Shown here piece after piece: positions 47,907 to 57,750 of a DNA stretch of 64,000 bases. Within the stretch, counting starts at the first letter, position 1. Each line of letters begins with the position of its first letter. The notes below the pieces were generated by a model. The model did no database searches and was not told where the DNA came from. It saw only the letters and a list, made by a program, of their open reading frames with translations. The stretch spans positions 1 to 64,000 of the forward strand of contig NZ_AKWY02000026.1 in the NCBI RefSeq assembly GCF_000306255.2. Direction: 5' to 3'. The translations under genes were made by a program, and so were the position numbers. This DNA comes from Leptospira noguchii serovar Panama str. CZ214. Its GTDB lineage: Bacteria; Spirochaetota; Leptospiria; Leptospirales; Leptospiraceae.

Positions 47907-48911
47907 ATTTTCTCCTACATTGTTTTCGAACACCCGGACTGGGTTTAAGCGAGCCTATTTTATATCACTTGAGTATAAGATAAAGAACTAAAATTTTAGA
48001 AGGATTTATATTTTGGGACGATCTTAATAAAAAGCGTATGAAAATAATGTTATGAATTGATTCTAAAAATTAGAATATAGAACCTCTTCAGAAAAGTGGA
48101 GTTATTGAAAAATTAAAAGCTTGTCTCCAAACCTCAAAGAAATTTTACGCGATCATTCTTTAGAAATTTTTAATAAAATGCAGTAGTTCCCACAATTTCA
48201 TAACCAACCCCACAAACATTTAGATCTCAATATAAATCTTTCGGAATTACGATAAATCTTTCCGTGAAACTTTCGTCCCCACTTTAATTGTGGGTGGCAA
48301 CTCAATGAATTGCTTCCATGGGTCAATCCAGGTGGGATGAGAGACTTTTCTCTATCAGAAAAACATACTTTTTGCAAGTAGAAAGGCTCATTCTTGTCGG
48401 AACACTTGAAAAATGTGCGTATCCTCTTCAATTGTCGGGCTGGTTATACTACAAATTAGGTCGTATTAGCAATTTGCGAACTTTCGAGCAGTTCAATTTT
48501 CGCAGTAGTTCCCACATTTTAGGAAACTCAATCTCAGGGTCGTTTTAAAAACCCAACAAACACCTCTATTCCAACTTTTTAGGTTAATGGTGAAAAAATA
48601 CGATGTAAAAGTTTGTAGTCACCTAAAGAGACGTAATCTGTAGGAACTACTATTTTTAGAAAATTCTTTCTTATTTTCACGCCGAACCGAACTCATATTA
48701 AATAACTTGAATTCGGCTATGACTCATTTTTCTGAAAAAGTTGAAAGTTGAACTTTATAAGTCGATTTCTAAAATGTGGGAACTAAAACAAATTCCAATC
48801 ACGAAAAATGAATGTTTAAAAATTTGTAATATGACTGAATCTGTAGGATTACTTGAAATCACCGTTTTCAGATTTTACAGCAACGAAGGTTAATTTTTAC
48901 GTAAAAAGATT
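47907..48911. repeat. Long gap with R3 and R2 remnants
   Basis: A reverse R3 half (48119-48200, ccaaacctcaaagaaatttt .. atgcagtagttcccaca), further AGTTCCCACA motifs at 48507 and 48775, and an R2c-like region (48708-48900) with tcatttttctgaaaaagtt. A more G+C-balanced part at 48280-48450 carries overlapping ORFs on both strands, none recognisable. No supported gene. Confidence 0.5.
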
Positions 48912-49175
48912 TCATTTATCCAAAGCACTCTCCAATTCTTCAAAAACACCAGTGCTCAAAAGATCCGAATCTCCAGGATCAAAATCCTGAAACCAAAAGC
49001 TAACATAAACACTCAAACCTAAAAATAAAATGAGAGAACCACCTAACACACGTTTGTTTCTAATTTCTTTTCGATCCATTTGAATTACGTTTGAAGAAAT
49101 GCGTGTCACCCAATCTTGATCTTTTTTTCTTTTGAGGATTTCCGACTTCATAGAGTAAGTTCGATCATTCTTCAT
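48912..49175 (-). CDS. Small single-span membrane protein, candidate anti-sigma factor
   Basis: An 87-residue protein from the ATG at 49175, which has GAAGGAG in front; the start overlaps the sigma gene by 11 bases. A basic N-terminal 42 residues, one membrane span (about 43-62) and a short acidic tail give an N-in/C-out layout. This size and shape match CnrY-type anti-sigma factors that hold an ECF sigma at the membrane. No sequence motif proves it; the call rests on topology and operon position. Confidence 0.6.
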   Translation of the reverse strand: MKNDRTYSMKSEILKRKKDQDWVTRISSNVIQMDRKEIRNKRVLGGSLILFLGLSVYVSFWFQDFDPGDSDLLSTGVFEELESALDK

Positions 49176-49710
49176 AAAATTTCTCCTTCGCGCCAACTCG
49201 TTTCATCATTTCTTTTCCTCTCGCCGCCCTTGATTTAACGGTTCCAGGTTTAACACCCATCGTTTTTGCAATCTGTTTTTCGGAATACCCTGCAAGATAA
49301 AATTCTAGAACCTTTCTATATTTATTTGGAATTTTAATTAAAAGTGAACGTAACAATCCAATTACTTCCTGAGAATTCCGTTCAGAGTTTTCGTTCAGAT
49401 TCGAATTGATTTCTAGAAAGTCTTCCTCTTTTTTGGAGTTGATCAATCTCTCCGCGCGCGCTTCTTCCCTTCTAAGTTTATCGTTCATTCTTAAAGATTC
49501 GTTTCTAGCGATCGTATATAACCAAGTACTGAGTTTAGATTCTTGGCGGAATTGATTTTTTTTGAGAGCTTTGTAAGCACGAAAATACGTTTCTTGAGCC
49601 ACATCATCTATAGCATAATAAAACCTCTCTGCGAGATTTTTTTCAATCGCAGAGAGGACCGTGTCCCGGGTGGAATTAACGATTTCCGTAAATTCGGATT
49701 CAGTCATCAT
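49165..49710 (-). CDS. ECF sigma-70 family RNA polymerase sigma factor
   Basis: A 181-residue alternative sigma factor. Region 2 covers about 25-90 (DDVAQETYFRAYKAL; KLSTWLYTIARNESL), followed by an acidic linker and region 4 at about 120-175 (KYRKVLEFYLAGYSEKQIA, with the helix-turn-helix in KQIAKTMGVKPGTVKSRAARG). It overlaps the lipoprotein gene upstream by 11 bases and the small membrane protein downstream. The three-gene unit is typical of a sigma factor with its own sensor and inhibitor. Confidence 0.92.
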   Translation of the reverse strand: MMTESEFTEIVNSTRDTVLSAIEKNLAERFYYAIDDVAQETYFRAYKALKKNQFRQESKLSTWLYTIARNESLRMNDKLRREEARAERLINSKKEEDFLEINSNLNENSERNSQEVIGLLRSLLIKIPNKYRKVLEFYLAGYSEKQIAKTMGVKPGTVKSRAARGKEMMKRVGAKEKFYEE

Positions 49711-50137
49711 GATGACGATGTTTTTGTTGGAACTCTGTAATTAAATCCACCAGTTGGTTTCTTTGTTCCGGAGTTAGAATTGAATGAAATTCGATTGCCT
49801 TTTTTGTCATAAAGGTTCTCATCTCAATCATCTTATTCATTTCTAACTCAAATGACTTGTTAATTTTTTTTTCGTCTAAAGTCGGCTGACGAAACTCTGC
49901 GAGAACTTCAGCCGGAATTCTAGGGCCTTGTAATTTGAGTTCCTTTCTTTTAGACAAAATCTCATCTTTAATCCGATAGAGTTCTTTCTTTTGAGAATCA
50001 TTTAGATCTAATTCGGAATTAATCTTTTTTACTACAAACTCCGCTCTTTTTTCAGGAGACCTATAATGTCTACAACCACTGGTAAATAAAATCGTCCCCA
50101 AAAGAATCAAACCGGAAACTTTAAAAAATCCTTTCAT
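49700..50137 (-). CDS. CnrX/CpxP/Spy-like sensor lipoprotein
   Basis: A 145-residue protein from the ATG at 50137 (GGGG upstream; frame open to 50179). The signal ends LFTSGC (Cys22). The rest is long helices with the LTxxQ-type motif LTPEQRNQLV near the end and a His-rich tail HRHHDD. CpxP, Spy and CnrX share this four-helix hook; CnrX senses Co/Ni and releases its sigma factor. It is the first gene of the operon with the ECF sigma and small membrane protein. Role as a metal or envelope-stress sensor is inferred. Confidence 0.78.
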   Translation of the reverse strand: MKGFFKVSGLILLGTILFTSGCRHYRSPEKRAEFVVKKINSELDLNDSQKKELYRIKDEILSKRKELKLQGPRIPAEVLAEFRQPTLDEKKINKSFELEMNKMIEMRTFMTKKAIEFHSILTPEQRNQLVDLITEFQQKHRHHDD

Positions 50138-50611
50138 TGGATTTCCCCCATTATCTACACTTCTGACCAAAGACGTCAAACTTGGTTCCGCTTTTTTTAG
50201 AATTCAAAAAAAGTAATTCGGAATCGAATCGTTCTAATTCAAAACAAATCGAAATATAATTTATTGCAGTTTATTTGAGAATTAGGTTTTAATTTCCTTA
50301 AACGCGTTATGCGTCTTTATCTATCTAAAACAAAATTCGCAGAAAAGATTTGCCGCAATTTACTACAAAGCCGTATAAATATACTCTGATGTATTTGTTC
50401 AAAAAATTAGAATATGGATTTTCTTCAAAAAAGCAACAATTTCGAATTAGACGTAATTTTTGAGAACTTTTGTATCTTTGGTAAAATCGACCGTTAATTT
50501 TTGATACATAGAATTATAAGATAAAGAGCTTGAATTCTTATTTTGTAAAAATAAAACGGGAGAATTTTTTAAAATTTAAGATTTGAGTCTTTCAGATCAA
50601 TCGGGGTATCA
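50138..50611. other. Divergent promoter gap, sigma operon / catalase-like gene
   Basis: AT-rich, contains no ORF of interest. If the ECF sigma autoregulates, its promoter should lie just upstream of 50137. No boxes could be assigned. Confidence 0.4.
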
Positions 50612-51721
50612 ATGATGGGAAAAAAAATCGTATATGTCACACTTGGAATTTTACTTTTACTACTGTTACTTTATTGGATCGGACAAGGTCCTAGGGTTTC
50701 TATACCCAAGGATATAAAACCTGGGGCAGAATTTATTTTTCCAGGTGAGGAAAAGACCACAGAAGAAACTCTTTCTCTTTTGGCTTCTTCTCTCAAAGAA
50801 AAGTATCAACCAGGCGAAGTTAAACGGGACGCACATCCGTTTGCACACGGCTGTGTCAGAGCTAATTTTATGGTATCTTCTTCTATTCCGGAAGAATTTA
50901 AATTCGGAATATTCAAATCTCCTAAAACCTATTCGGCTTGGATTCGATTTTCAAATGGTTCCATTACAAAAAAGCCGGATCAAGAAGGAGATATTAGAGG
51001 AATGGGAATTAAACTTTTAGGTGTGGACGGATCTAAACTGTCTGCGGACGAAAATAAAACCCAGGATTTTTTACTAATCAATCATCCCGTTCTTCCCGTA
51101 GGTGCGCCGGATGAGTATCTGGCTCTGTTTCAAGCTGCGTTTGCTAAAAAACCGATGTCTTATTTTTTTGGAGGAATGCCTTGGAACTGGAAGTTGACCG
51201 CTTTGCAGGAATCGATTGCAATTCGAAGAAAAAAAATTCCAGACGTTTTAGAAATCCGTTATTGGAGTACAACTCCGTATCGTCTAGGAAATGAAATCAG
51301 TGCTGTAAAATATTCCGCAATACCTTGCGAAACAAAAAATTTGGAAATTCCAAAAAATCCGGCGGAGAATTATTTACGTCAAACGATGATGTCCCATCTG
51401 AATGAGAAATCCGCTTGTTTTGAATTTATGATTCAGAAACAGGGAAATCCGATTTCTATGCCGATTGAAGACCCGGCTGTTCACTGGAATGAAAAGGATT
51501 CTCCTTTTATTACAGTCGCTAGATTAGAAATTACTAAACAAGAGTTTGCAACTCCGGAGCAGGATCGTTTTTGTGAGAATCTTTCGTTAAATCCTTGGCA
51601 TTCTTTGGCTGAACATCGTCCTTTAGGAGGAATTAATCGCATTCGAAAAGTTGCATATGAAACGATTGCAAAATATAGACACGAACAAAATGGAATAAGA
51701 CAATTGGAACCGACCGAATAA
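50612..51721 (+). CDS. Catalase-like heme protein with N-terminal membrane anchor
   Basis: A 369-residue protein. The first 24 residues are a signal anchor (VTLGILLLLLLLYWIG). The body is a short catalase-fold protein of the SrpA-like type: RDAHPFAHGCVRANF (distal His site), AWIRFSNGS, and DIRGMGIKLLGV, the family's counterpart of the catalase DPRGF segment. A C-terminal Arg/Tyr region (RIRKVAYETIAKYRHE) may provide the proximal heme ligand. It is smaller than true catalases (about 480 or more residues). Probably a periplasmic peroxidase-like enzyme; activity not shown. Confidence 0.82.
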   Translation: MMGKKIVYVTLGILLLLLLLYWIGQGPRVSIPKDIKPGAEFIFPGEEKTTEETLSLLASSLKEKYQPGEVKRDAHPFAHGCVRANFMVSSSIPEEFKFGIFKSPKTYSAWIRFSNGSITKKPDQEGDIRGMGIKLLGVDGSKLSADENKTQDFLLINHPVLPVGAPDEYLALFQAAFAKKPMSYFFGGMPWNWKLTALQESIAIRRKKIPDVLEIRYWSTTPYRLGNEISAVKYSAIPCETKNLEIPKNPAENYLRQTMMSHLNEKSACFEFMIQKQGNPISMPIEDPAVHWNEKDSPFITVARLEITKQEFATPEQDRFCENLSLNPWHSLAEHRPLGGINRIRKVAYETIAKYRHEQNGIRQLEPTE

Positions 51722-52009
51722 TAGGGCTCGTTTTAAAATCTTAGAATGGGGGAACTTATACAAATTACGGTTAAACTTTGAAAATGTTGGAACTTTACAC
51801 AGAAGTTTAGCAATTAAAATGATTCTGATTTTTTAAGATTTTGATGTTATTCAGAACTATATAATAAAGTACCTAATATTTTGTATAAAATCAGTGGTTT
51901 GTGATAAAATTAACGGTACCTATTTTATAGAGATCAGTAAAAGATTTAATTTTTTAGAATATTCTAAAAGTTTAAATTTTCCTAAATAAAACGAATGAAC
52001 GCGAAAGGG

Positions 52010-52163
52010 ATCGATGCGAGGTCAATAAATTGAAAAACTAAAGTAGATTATTATATAACGTTTCCTGTATTCAATTTATTGACCAGAGCGGAGAGCCCGG
52101 TCCGGCTGCCTGTGGCAAGCCGGATTCGCCCTAATTTTCTTACGCCAAACTCATGTTAGTTTA
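52010..52163 (-). repeat. Family R2 element (core a), reverse copy
   Basis: gcgaaagggatcgatgcgagg, the tattcaatttattgaccagagc block, the gagagcccggtccggctgcc block and the end cttacgccaaactcatgtta. The 33-bp unit is deleted in this copy. The rest of the 51722-52166 gap has the ttcagaactatataataaag motif (51850). Confidence 0.7.
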
Positions 52164-52166
52164 AAA

Positions 52167-54260
52167 TTAACGTTTTTCAAATAGATTTAAAATTTCTTCT
52201 ATTTGAGAAACGTTATACGGCTTTGTAAGTAGATTATCCATTCCTCTTTGGGTCGCGATCTCTTGAATTTCAGGGGCGGCGTTTGCTGTAAGTCCTACGA
52301 TCCGAATTGAGTTTCCTTTTGGAAATTTACGGATAATTTCCGTTGCGGAAAATCCGTCGATTCCCGGCATATTAATATCCATAAATATCAAATCGTAATG
52401 AAACTTTCGCGCTTTTTCTATCGCTTCCATTCCATCTTCTACTAAATAAGGTTCTATTTTTTTCTTTTTCAAAATTCTACCGAGAAGTTTTTGATTGATC
52501 GGATTGTCTTCTACGATCAAAACCTTTAGACGGGAGAGATCCGGTTCATTGATTATAACTTCGGTTTCAAAATCTGCAAAAGAGAGTTCTTCGCCTATAG
52601 ATTCTGGAATTTCCAATTTGAGTTCGAACCAAAATTTGGTTCCGATTCCAGGTTGGCTTTCCACATAAATTTTACCTCCCATCAATTCGATTAGTTTTTT
52701 AGTAATCGATAAACCTAATCCAGTTCCACCGAAATGTCTTGTGATGGATTTGTCGGATTGAACGAAAGGTTCAAACACGGAGTTGAACTTTGTGGGAGGG
52801 ATTCCGATTCCGGTATCAAAAACCCAGGTTCTGAAACTCAATTCTGTATTCGTTTTTTCTAATATATGAAATCCGACTTCGACGGTTCCTTCTTTTGTAA
52901 ATTTAGTCGCGTTTGAAACTAAATTTGTAAGAATCTGGCCGATTCTGACAGGATCTCCTTTGAGTAATTTTGGAAAGTTGGGAGGAATGAGTATGTTCAA
53001 TTCATTTTTATTTTTAATAATTTCCGTACGTAAAAGGGAAACAAGATCGTTTAATAATTGCTGCATGCTGAACGGAATGGATTCTAATTCGATTTTACCA
53101 GTGTCCGCTTTGGAAAAGTCAAGCAAGTGGTTTACGATTTTAAGAAGATTATTACCGCTTCTTTGAATAAGTTCCAAATAATCCTTTTGATCTGAATTTA
53201 AAGGAGTATTTAACAACAATTCGGTGATTCCTAATATTCCGGTCATGGGAGTTCTGATTTCGTGGCTGATGTTAGAGATAAAAACTGTTTTTTCCTGATT
53301 CTCCTGCTGTGCGATTTCACTTTTTTCTTTCAAAGCTTGATTCAATAAAGCTAATGTTTCTTGTTGCGAATGAAAAGAAGTGATGTCTTCGAAAAACCAA
53401 AGTCTTCCCGGAGCGGTTTTACCCGGTAAAAGAACACATACAACTTCGAACACTTTTTTTTCAGGATTGGAAAAGATCCATTGGGTAGAAAATTTTTCCA
53501 AATTCGGATCGGATAAATTTTGATTTATTTCTAAAAAAATTTCCTTTTGATTTACTGCGGATTGTATCAGCTCGGTCATCGAAGTGGAAACTTTCCAAGA
53601 AGAAACGTCTCCTCCATGAGAAATAGAAAGAAGTTTTGCCGCACTTTCGTTGATCCAGGTGTTTCCGGTTCTTGAATCCATAAAGATAATTGGTTGGGGT
53701 ATCGTTTTTAAAATAGAATCCAATCTGGAATGAACTGAATTGAGCAGAATTTCTTTGTTTCTGATTGAAAAAATTTCATAGATCCTGGGAGATAATTCCT
53801 GGATGATTTTTAAAAATTCAGATAAATGTTCCGTATTTTTTGAATATAAAAATAAAAGAATATATTTTCTTTGGTCTTCTGAATTTGCGTTCGGAATTGG
53901 AAATACAATCATTTGTTCAAAATTAATTTCTTCCAGAGCATCAAAGTTGGAGAATTTAATTTCTTGGCGCATCATTGTATACGGTAAAACGGGTCGGTTT
54001 TCGGAATAAGAAATGGACAATAAATTGATATTTGTCTGATTTATAGAAAAATCGAATTTAGGTAGAGACTCGGCAATTTTAATAGATAATGAATCCCTGC
54101 TTTCTAAAAGAATTATAGAATCTGCATGTAAAGTGTTTTTACAAAGGGAATAGAATTTGTCCATCTCTTCCAAATAAGATCCCTTTGAAAAAAGTTCAAA
54201 CGAACGTTTATAGAATTCGTTGATCTTATCGGTAAAAATTTTATTGGAGGACTCATTCAT
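52167..54260 (-). CDS. Hybrid sensor histidine kinase/response regulator
   Basis: A 697-residue soluble kinase. Residues 1-170 look GAF-like. A PAS domain follows (about 185-300, SILKTIPQPIIFMDSRTGNT..), then a short coiled coil. The HisKA domain has phospho-acceptor H333 (ISHEIRTPMTGIL), and the HATPase domain (about 440-560) contains GTGLGLSI. A C-terminal receiver (about 575-697) has phospho-acceptor D628 (FMDINMPG) and a Lys in LLTKPYN. No membrane span, so the signal is cytoplasmic. It starts 15 bases after an RsbQ-like hydrolase gene on the same strand. Confidence 0.93.
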   Translation of the reverse strand: MNESSNKIFTDKINEFYKRSFELFSKGSYLEEMDKFYSLCKNTLHADSIILLESRDSLSIKIAESLPKFDFSINQTNINLLSISYSENRPVLPYTMMRQEIKFSNFDALEEINFEQMIVFPIPNANSEDQRKYILLFLYSKNTEHLSEFLKIIQELSPRIYEIFSIRNKEILLNSVHSRLDSILKTIPQPIIFMDSRTGNTWINESAAKLLSISHGGDVSSWKVSTSMTELIQSAVNQKEIFLEINQNLSDPNLEKFSTQWIFSNPEKKVFEVVCVLLPGKTAPGRLWFFEDITSFHSQQETLALLNQALKEKSEIAQQENQEKTVFISNISHEIRTPMTGILGITELLLNTPLNSDQKDYLELIQRSGNNLLKIVNHLLDFSKADTGKIELESIPFSMQQLLNDLVSLLRTEIIKNKNELNILIPPNFPKLLKGDPVRIGQILTNLVSNATKFTKEGTVEVGFHILEKTNTELSFRTWVFDTGIGIPPTKFNSVFEPFVQSDKSITRHFGGTGLGLSITKKLIELMGGKIYVESQPGIGTKFWFELKLEIPESIGEELSFADFETEVIINEPDLSRLKVLIVEDNPINQKLLGRILKKKKIEPYLVEDGMEAIEKARKFHYDLIFMDINMPGIDGFSATEIIRKFPKGNSIRIVGLTANAAPEIQEIATQRGMDNLLTKPYNVSQIEEILNLFEKR

Positions 54261-54275
54261 TCAAATTTTGGAAAC

Positions 54276-55064
54276 TTAAAAAAACAATTTAATCTCTTTA
54301 AGTACAGATTCCGGAGAACTGAAATGAGGTAGATGCCCTGTAGCAGGAATCGATTTAAAAATTGCCTGAGGAATGTTTACGCTGAGATATTTTCCTACTT
54401 CGATCGGAACTGCTATGTCCGAAGAAGGTTGTAAGATGAGAACCGGCAATTTGCAATCATTTAGATTTTTTCTATGATCGGATTGAAAGATGGTTCTTGA
54501 AACGGTAAGTCCTATGTCCGGACGTATTTCTCTGAGTGATTCTGCAAAACTCTGAGCCAACTCGGGACGATCTGGATTGCCCATAACGATAGGAGCAAAC
54601 CCACCTGCCCAAGAGAAAAAATTTGTTTCCATTGCCGCAAAAAGTTGATCTAAGTCTTTTTGTTCGAACCCACCATTATAATTTGTATCGTTCAAATAAC
54701 GTGGAGATGCACTGATAAAAGTAAGTTTAGAAAAAAGTTCCGGTCTACGAATCGAAGTTATAAGTCCGATCATCCCACTGACGGAATGTCCTACGTAAAA
54801 AGAATTTCGAATTCCGATTTCATCCATAAGTAAAATTAGATCTTCTGCATACGAATAAAGATTAGAATAACGATCTGCACTGAAAAGAGAAGGATCGGTT
54901 TTGCCGGAACCGATCGTATCAAAAAGTACAAGTTTATAATAATCTTTTAGATGAGGAATGAGTTTGTTCCAAGTAGATTGATCACAACCGAATCCGTGAC
55001 TGAATACGATGGTTTCATTTCCAGAACCAATTATTTTTAAGTTGTGGTTAGACGCTTTTTGCAT
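54276..55064 (-). CDS. RsbQ-like alpha/beta hydrolase
   Basis: A 262-residue alpha/beta hydrolase. The nucleophile elbow is GHSVSG with S94; the triad is completed by D216 (SSDIAVP) and H244 (ATGHLPHF). These positions and the GHSVSGM motif closely match Bacillus RsbQ (S96, D219, H247) and the plant KAI2/D14 relatives. The oxyanion region is SHGFGCDQSTWN. In Bacillus rsbQ lies upstream of rsbP, a PAS-domain phosphatase, and both sense energy stress. Here it lies upstream of a PAS histidine kinase. It probably makes or binds a small ligand for that kinase. Confidence 0.85.
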   Translation of the reverse strand: MQKASNHNLKIIGSGNETIVFSHGFGCDQSTWNKLIPHLKDYYKLVLFDTIGSGKTDPSLFSADRYSNLYSYAEDLILLMDEIGIRNSFYVGHSVSGMIGLITSIRRPELFSKLTFISASPRYLNDTNYNGGFEQKDLDQLFAAMETNFFSWAGGFAPIVMGNPDRPELAQSFAESLREIRPDIGLTVSRTIFQSDHRKNLNDCKLPVLILQPSSDIAVPIEVGKYLSVNIPQAIFKSIPATGHLPHFSSPESVLKEIKLFF

Positions 55065-55289
55065 AAATCTTTTCTTATCATAGAATATTTGTGATTATTT
55101 ATAGAATTTTTCAATTACTAGATACGACTGTAATTTTGAATTTTTTAATCTAATCCTTTTTTAAAATTCTTATGATTTGGTGAAAGAACATTAAGTGTGC
55201 TTTCATTTTAAAATGAAACTTTTAAGTCAAGGCGACTAACTTATAACAATGTTTTTCCAATGATGAATTGAATCGTTATAAACTTTGAT

Positions 55290-55760
55290 CTATTTTTGTC
55301 TTTTAAGATATAGATCTAGGCCTTTTCTGGCTTCTGTTCTAATTTTGTTTTTAAGAAAAGGTAAAAAACCAAACAATAAACCCGGAAGCCCGAGAGCTTG
55401 TCTTGACCAACGATAAAAATCAAATCGATCCGTATGTTTTATAATCTTTCCGTCCTTACAAACTAGCTCTGCTTGAATTACGTTATGCACCTTTTTTCCC
55501 GTTTTTGAAAATGTATAATATGCTTCCCAGGTAACTTTTCCGGTATCTCCTTCCGATTGAATTTCTCCGAATTTTAACTCTAGATCCTTTCCTCTGGAGA
55601 TCAACATTTGCCACATTCCTCTGGCTTCGGTTGCGTTAAGATTGTTAAAAACTGGATCGTTGAATATGACAGAATCAGAATAGAGTGTTCCCATTTTTGT
55701 TGCGTCTTTTTTTTGAAAAGCTTCGTAAAATTCTTTGGTTATTTCTGCGGCTGATTTCAT
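55290..55760 (-). CDS. NTF2-like / SnoaL-like domain protein
   Basis: A 156-residue protein from the ATG at 55760, chosen for GAGGAAAA upstream and because the frame further up (to 55964) does not look coding. The fold is the alpha-beta cone of the SnoaL/NTF2 superfamily: [30 protein letters not shown] at the N terminus (only partly needed for the match), [10 protein letters not shown] and a DRFDFYRW end. Members bind small hydrophobic ligands or act as isomerases and hydrolases. A C-terminal basic tail is extra. Function unknown. Confidence 0.8.
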   Translation of the reverse strand: MKSAAEITKEFYEAFQKKDATKMGTLYSDSVIFNDPVFNNLNATEARGMWQMLISRGKDLELKFGEIQSEGDTGKVTWEAYYTFSKTGKKVHNVIQAELVCKDGKIIKHTDRFDFYRWSRQALGLPGLLFGFLPFLKNKIRTEARKGLDLYLKRQK

Positions 55761-55932
55761 AACGTTTTCCTCATTTGTTTTTAATCGATTTTGTATGTTT
55801 CGGATTCCGTTAGTGAAATCGAACCGAACATTTTGTAAATTGCTTTTCGAGTTGAATTTGTTTTGTTTTGTTTGGTTCGGAAAGTTGTCGAAGAATCGTT
55901 CAAGAATTGACAATTCGTTTTTAAAATTATAA

Positions 55933-56797
55933 TTGGATAATCTTATGGAGAATTCAATGGACAATTCTATTTGCAGGTTTTCTTGTTTTCATTTTAAAGC
56001 ATTGTTGGGAAACTTTTGTCTTTGGTTATTATTCTTATTCGTTTTCATTACTCCTTCCAATGCACAAGTGCAAGTTGGTGGGGATTACTCACTTGTTTAT
56101 TCTAAAGACGGTGTGATTGGTTCTATAGAATTTAACGGTATTACGATCCTTTCAGAATCTAAAAAGGAAAACGTAGCTGGGCAAGTTAGTATGAATGTTT
56201 GGATTCTTCCCGGAGAAAACAAAATCAAGATCAAAGGAATCCGTAAAAGAAAAATGGATGAACCTGTCCCATATTTAAGCGCGATTCTTTATCTGGCACA
56301 GAAAGAACAATTGGCAAGCGACGGACAAAAAATTACAGGTTTTGAATGGGATGGGAATCTTTCTCCGGCAGAACAGGAAATTATTTTTACTCCGACTGAA
56401 GTGAGCTTTGGAAAGTTGCGGAAAAAATCCAATTGACCGAAACAGATAAGGAGAAAATTTAAAAGCGTATTGTAGATTTACACAATGTACTTCAAAGGAA
56501 ACATGAAAAAAACTTTTGGAATTCAAAACAAAAGAATATGCCCGCGCCTATTACGATTCACCTGAAGAATATATAAAGAATTTCAAAATGATGATTCGAG
56601 AGAGTATTTTCAAAATGATCGAAGGAAAACTGGATAAGATCGATTTTAAAAAACTTCAATATCAATTAATCTCGGATCAAAAAGTAATCACTGTAACTTC
56701 TCAATCTGGTTATAGCCCGATCACGAACAAAGCGAAAGGTTTTTCGATACCTTTGTATTTTTCAAAGGTTGATAGAAAGTGGATTATTTCGCGTTAA
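55933..56797 (+). pseudogene. Decayed gene for a secreted protein (three lesions)
   Basis: The N-terminal part has a signal peptide ending SNAQ and a beta-rich mature region (VGGDYSLVYSKDG.. AQKEQLASDGQK). One frame is then lost three times. A likely 1-bp deletion at about 56402 (EVELWKVAEKIQL expected) is followed by an in-frame TAA at 56459 (DKEKI-stop-KRIVDLHN), then a second 1-bp deletion near 56519 (HEKNFW/EFKTKEYARA). The last part (EYARAYYDSPEEYIKNFKMM.. to 56797) reads as good protein. Restored length is about 290 codons; the family is not recognised. The ORFs at 55933-56436 and 56516-56797 are its pieces. Confidence 0.75.
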
Positions 56798-57750
56798 ACT
56801 TAGGTCATTAGGTTTTTTATAGAAACTATATATTCTATTATTTTAATATATTTTTTTATGAGTTGGGTAACTTTGCTGAAGTTTATGCTGGATCGTTTTT
56901 TAGCTTCAAATAGGAAAGTTTTGTTTTTGTCGACAAAATTGAACTTTGATGGTGCTTGCTGTATCATAATCGACTTTTTTAGATATAAAATAAAAGCTTA
57001 TCTATCAGTAAAATCGAAGTTTATACGGAGAACTTGTCACAAAACCGTCCAATGTGGGAACTATTACGAAAATTGAACGAGATTAGAACTGCTTGAAAGT
57101 TCGCAAATTACCAAATGTGATTTAATTGTAGGAGCTATTATTTTATTAAAAATTTCTAAAGAATGATTGCATAGAATTCTTTTAGGTTTTGGGACAAATA
57201 CTAAACGTAAGAGTTCCCACAAATTTTGTCACATTACGAATATTTAAATACTTATTTTTCGCGATTGGAATTAGTGTGAGTTCCCGCATTTTATTTTTAC
57301 GGAAAAATTAAGTTTCATAAAATAAAAATCTGACACTGAGTTTGTTTAGTTATTGGTTTTGAACGGATTTTTGTGATTGAGACTTCTATAAAAATCTAAA
57401 AAAAGATGACCGTCCCAATCAAATTTTTGCGTAAAATCGCTGTTTTGCGGCCATCACAATCATAAAAAAGTTCCCTTTTGTAAAACTCGGATTTGTGTGA
57501 GTTCCCACATGTATAGATTTTGGTAGTTCTTGTTTGAGTTGTCGCAGAACGAGCTTACTAGAAAGTGGAAACTGTTCTTTTTATAATGAAATAGTTCCTT
57601 TTTTAAAGACTAAAATATTGGAGTTCTCACATTTCAAAGTTTTACCGTAGAATATAGATTTGTGAGAGTTCCCATAGATTAAGTCGCATTACAAATTTTT
57701 AAATATTCCTTATAATTTAGAAAGGTACAAGTGGGTCTGAAAAAACGAAG
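56798..57750. repeat. Gap with an R3 element and AGTTCCCACA motifs
   Basis: R3 copy at 57033-57203 (ends aacttgtcacaaaacc and ggttttgggacaaatact), then motifs at 57212, 57500 and 57668 and a decayed one near 57283. No gene is seen; the small ORF at 56858-57076 runs into the R3 element. Confidence 0.6.

Noticed and set aside
48198..48548. Overlapping ORFs on both strands in a G+C-balanced patch
   Set aside because: No recognisable protein in any frame; may be a remnant of an old gene or element, but not supportable.
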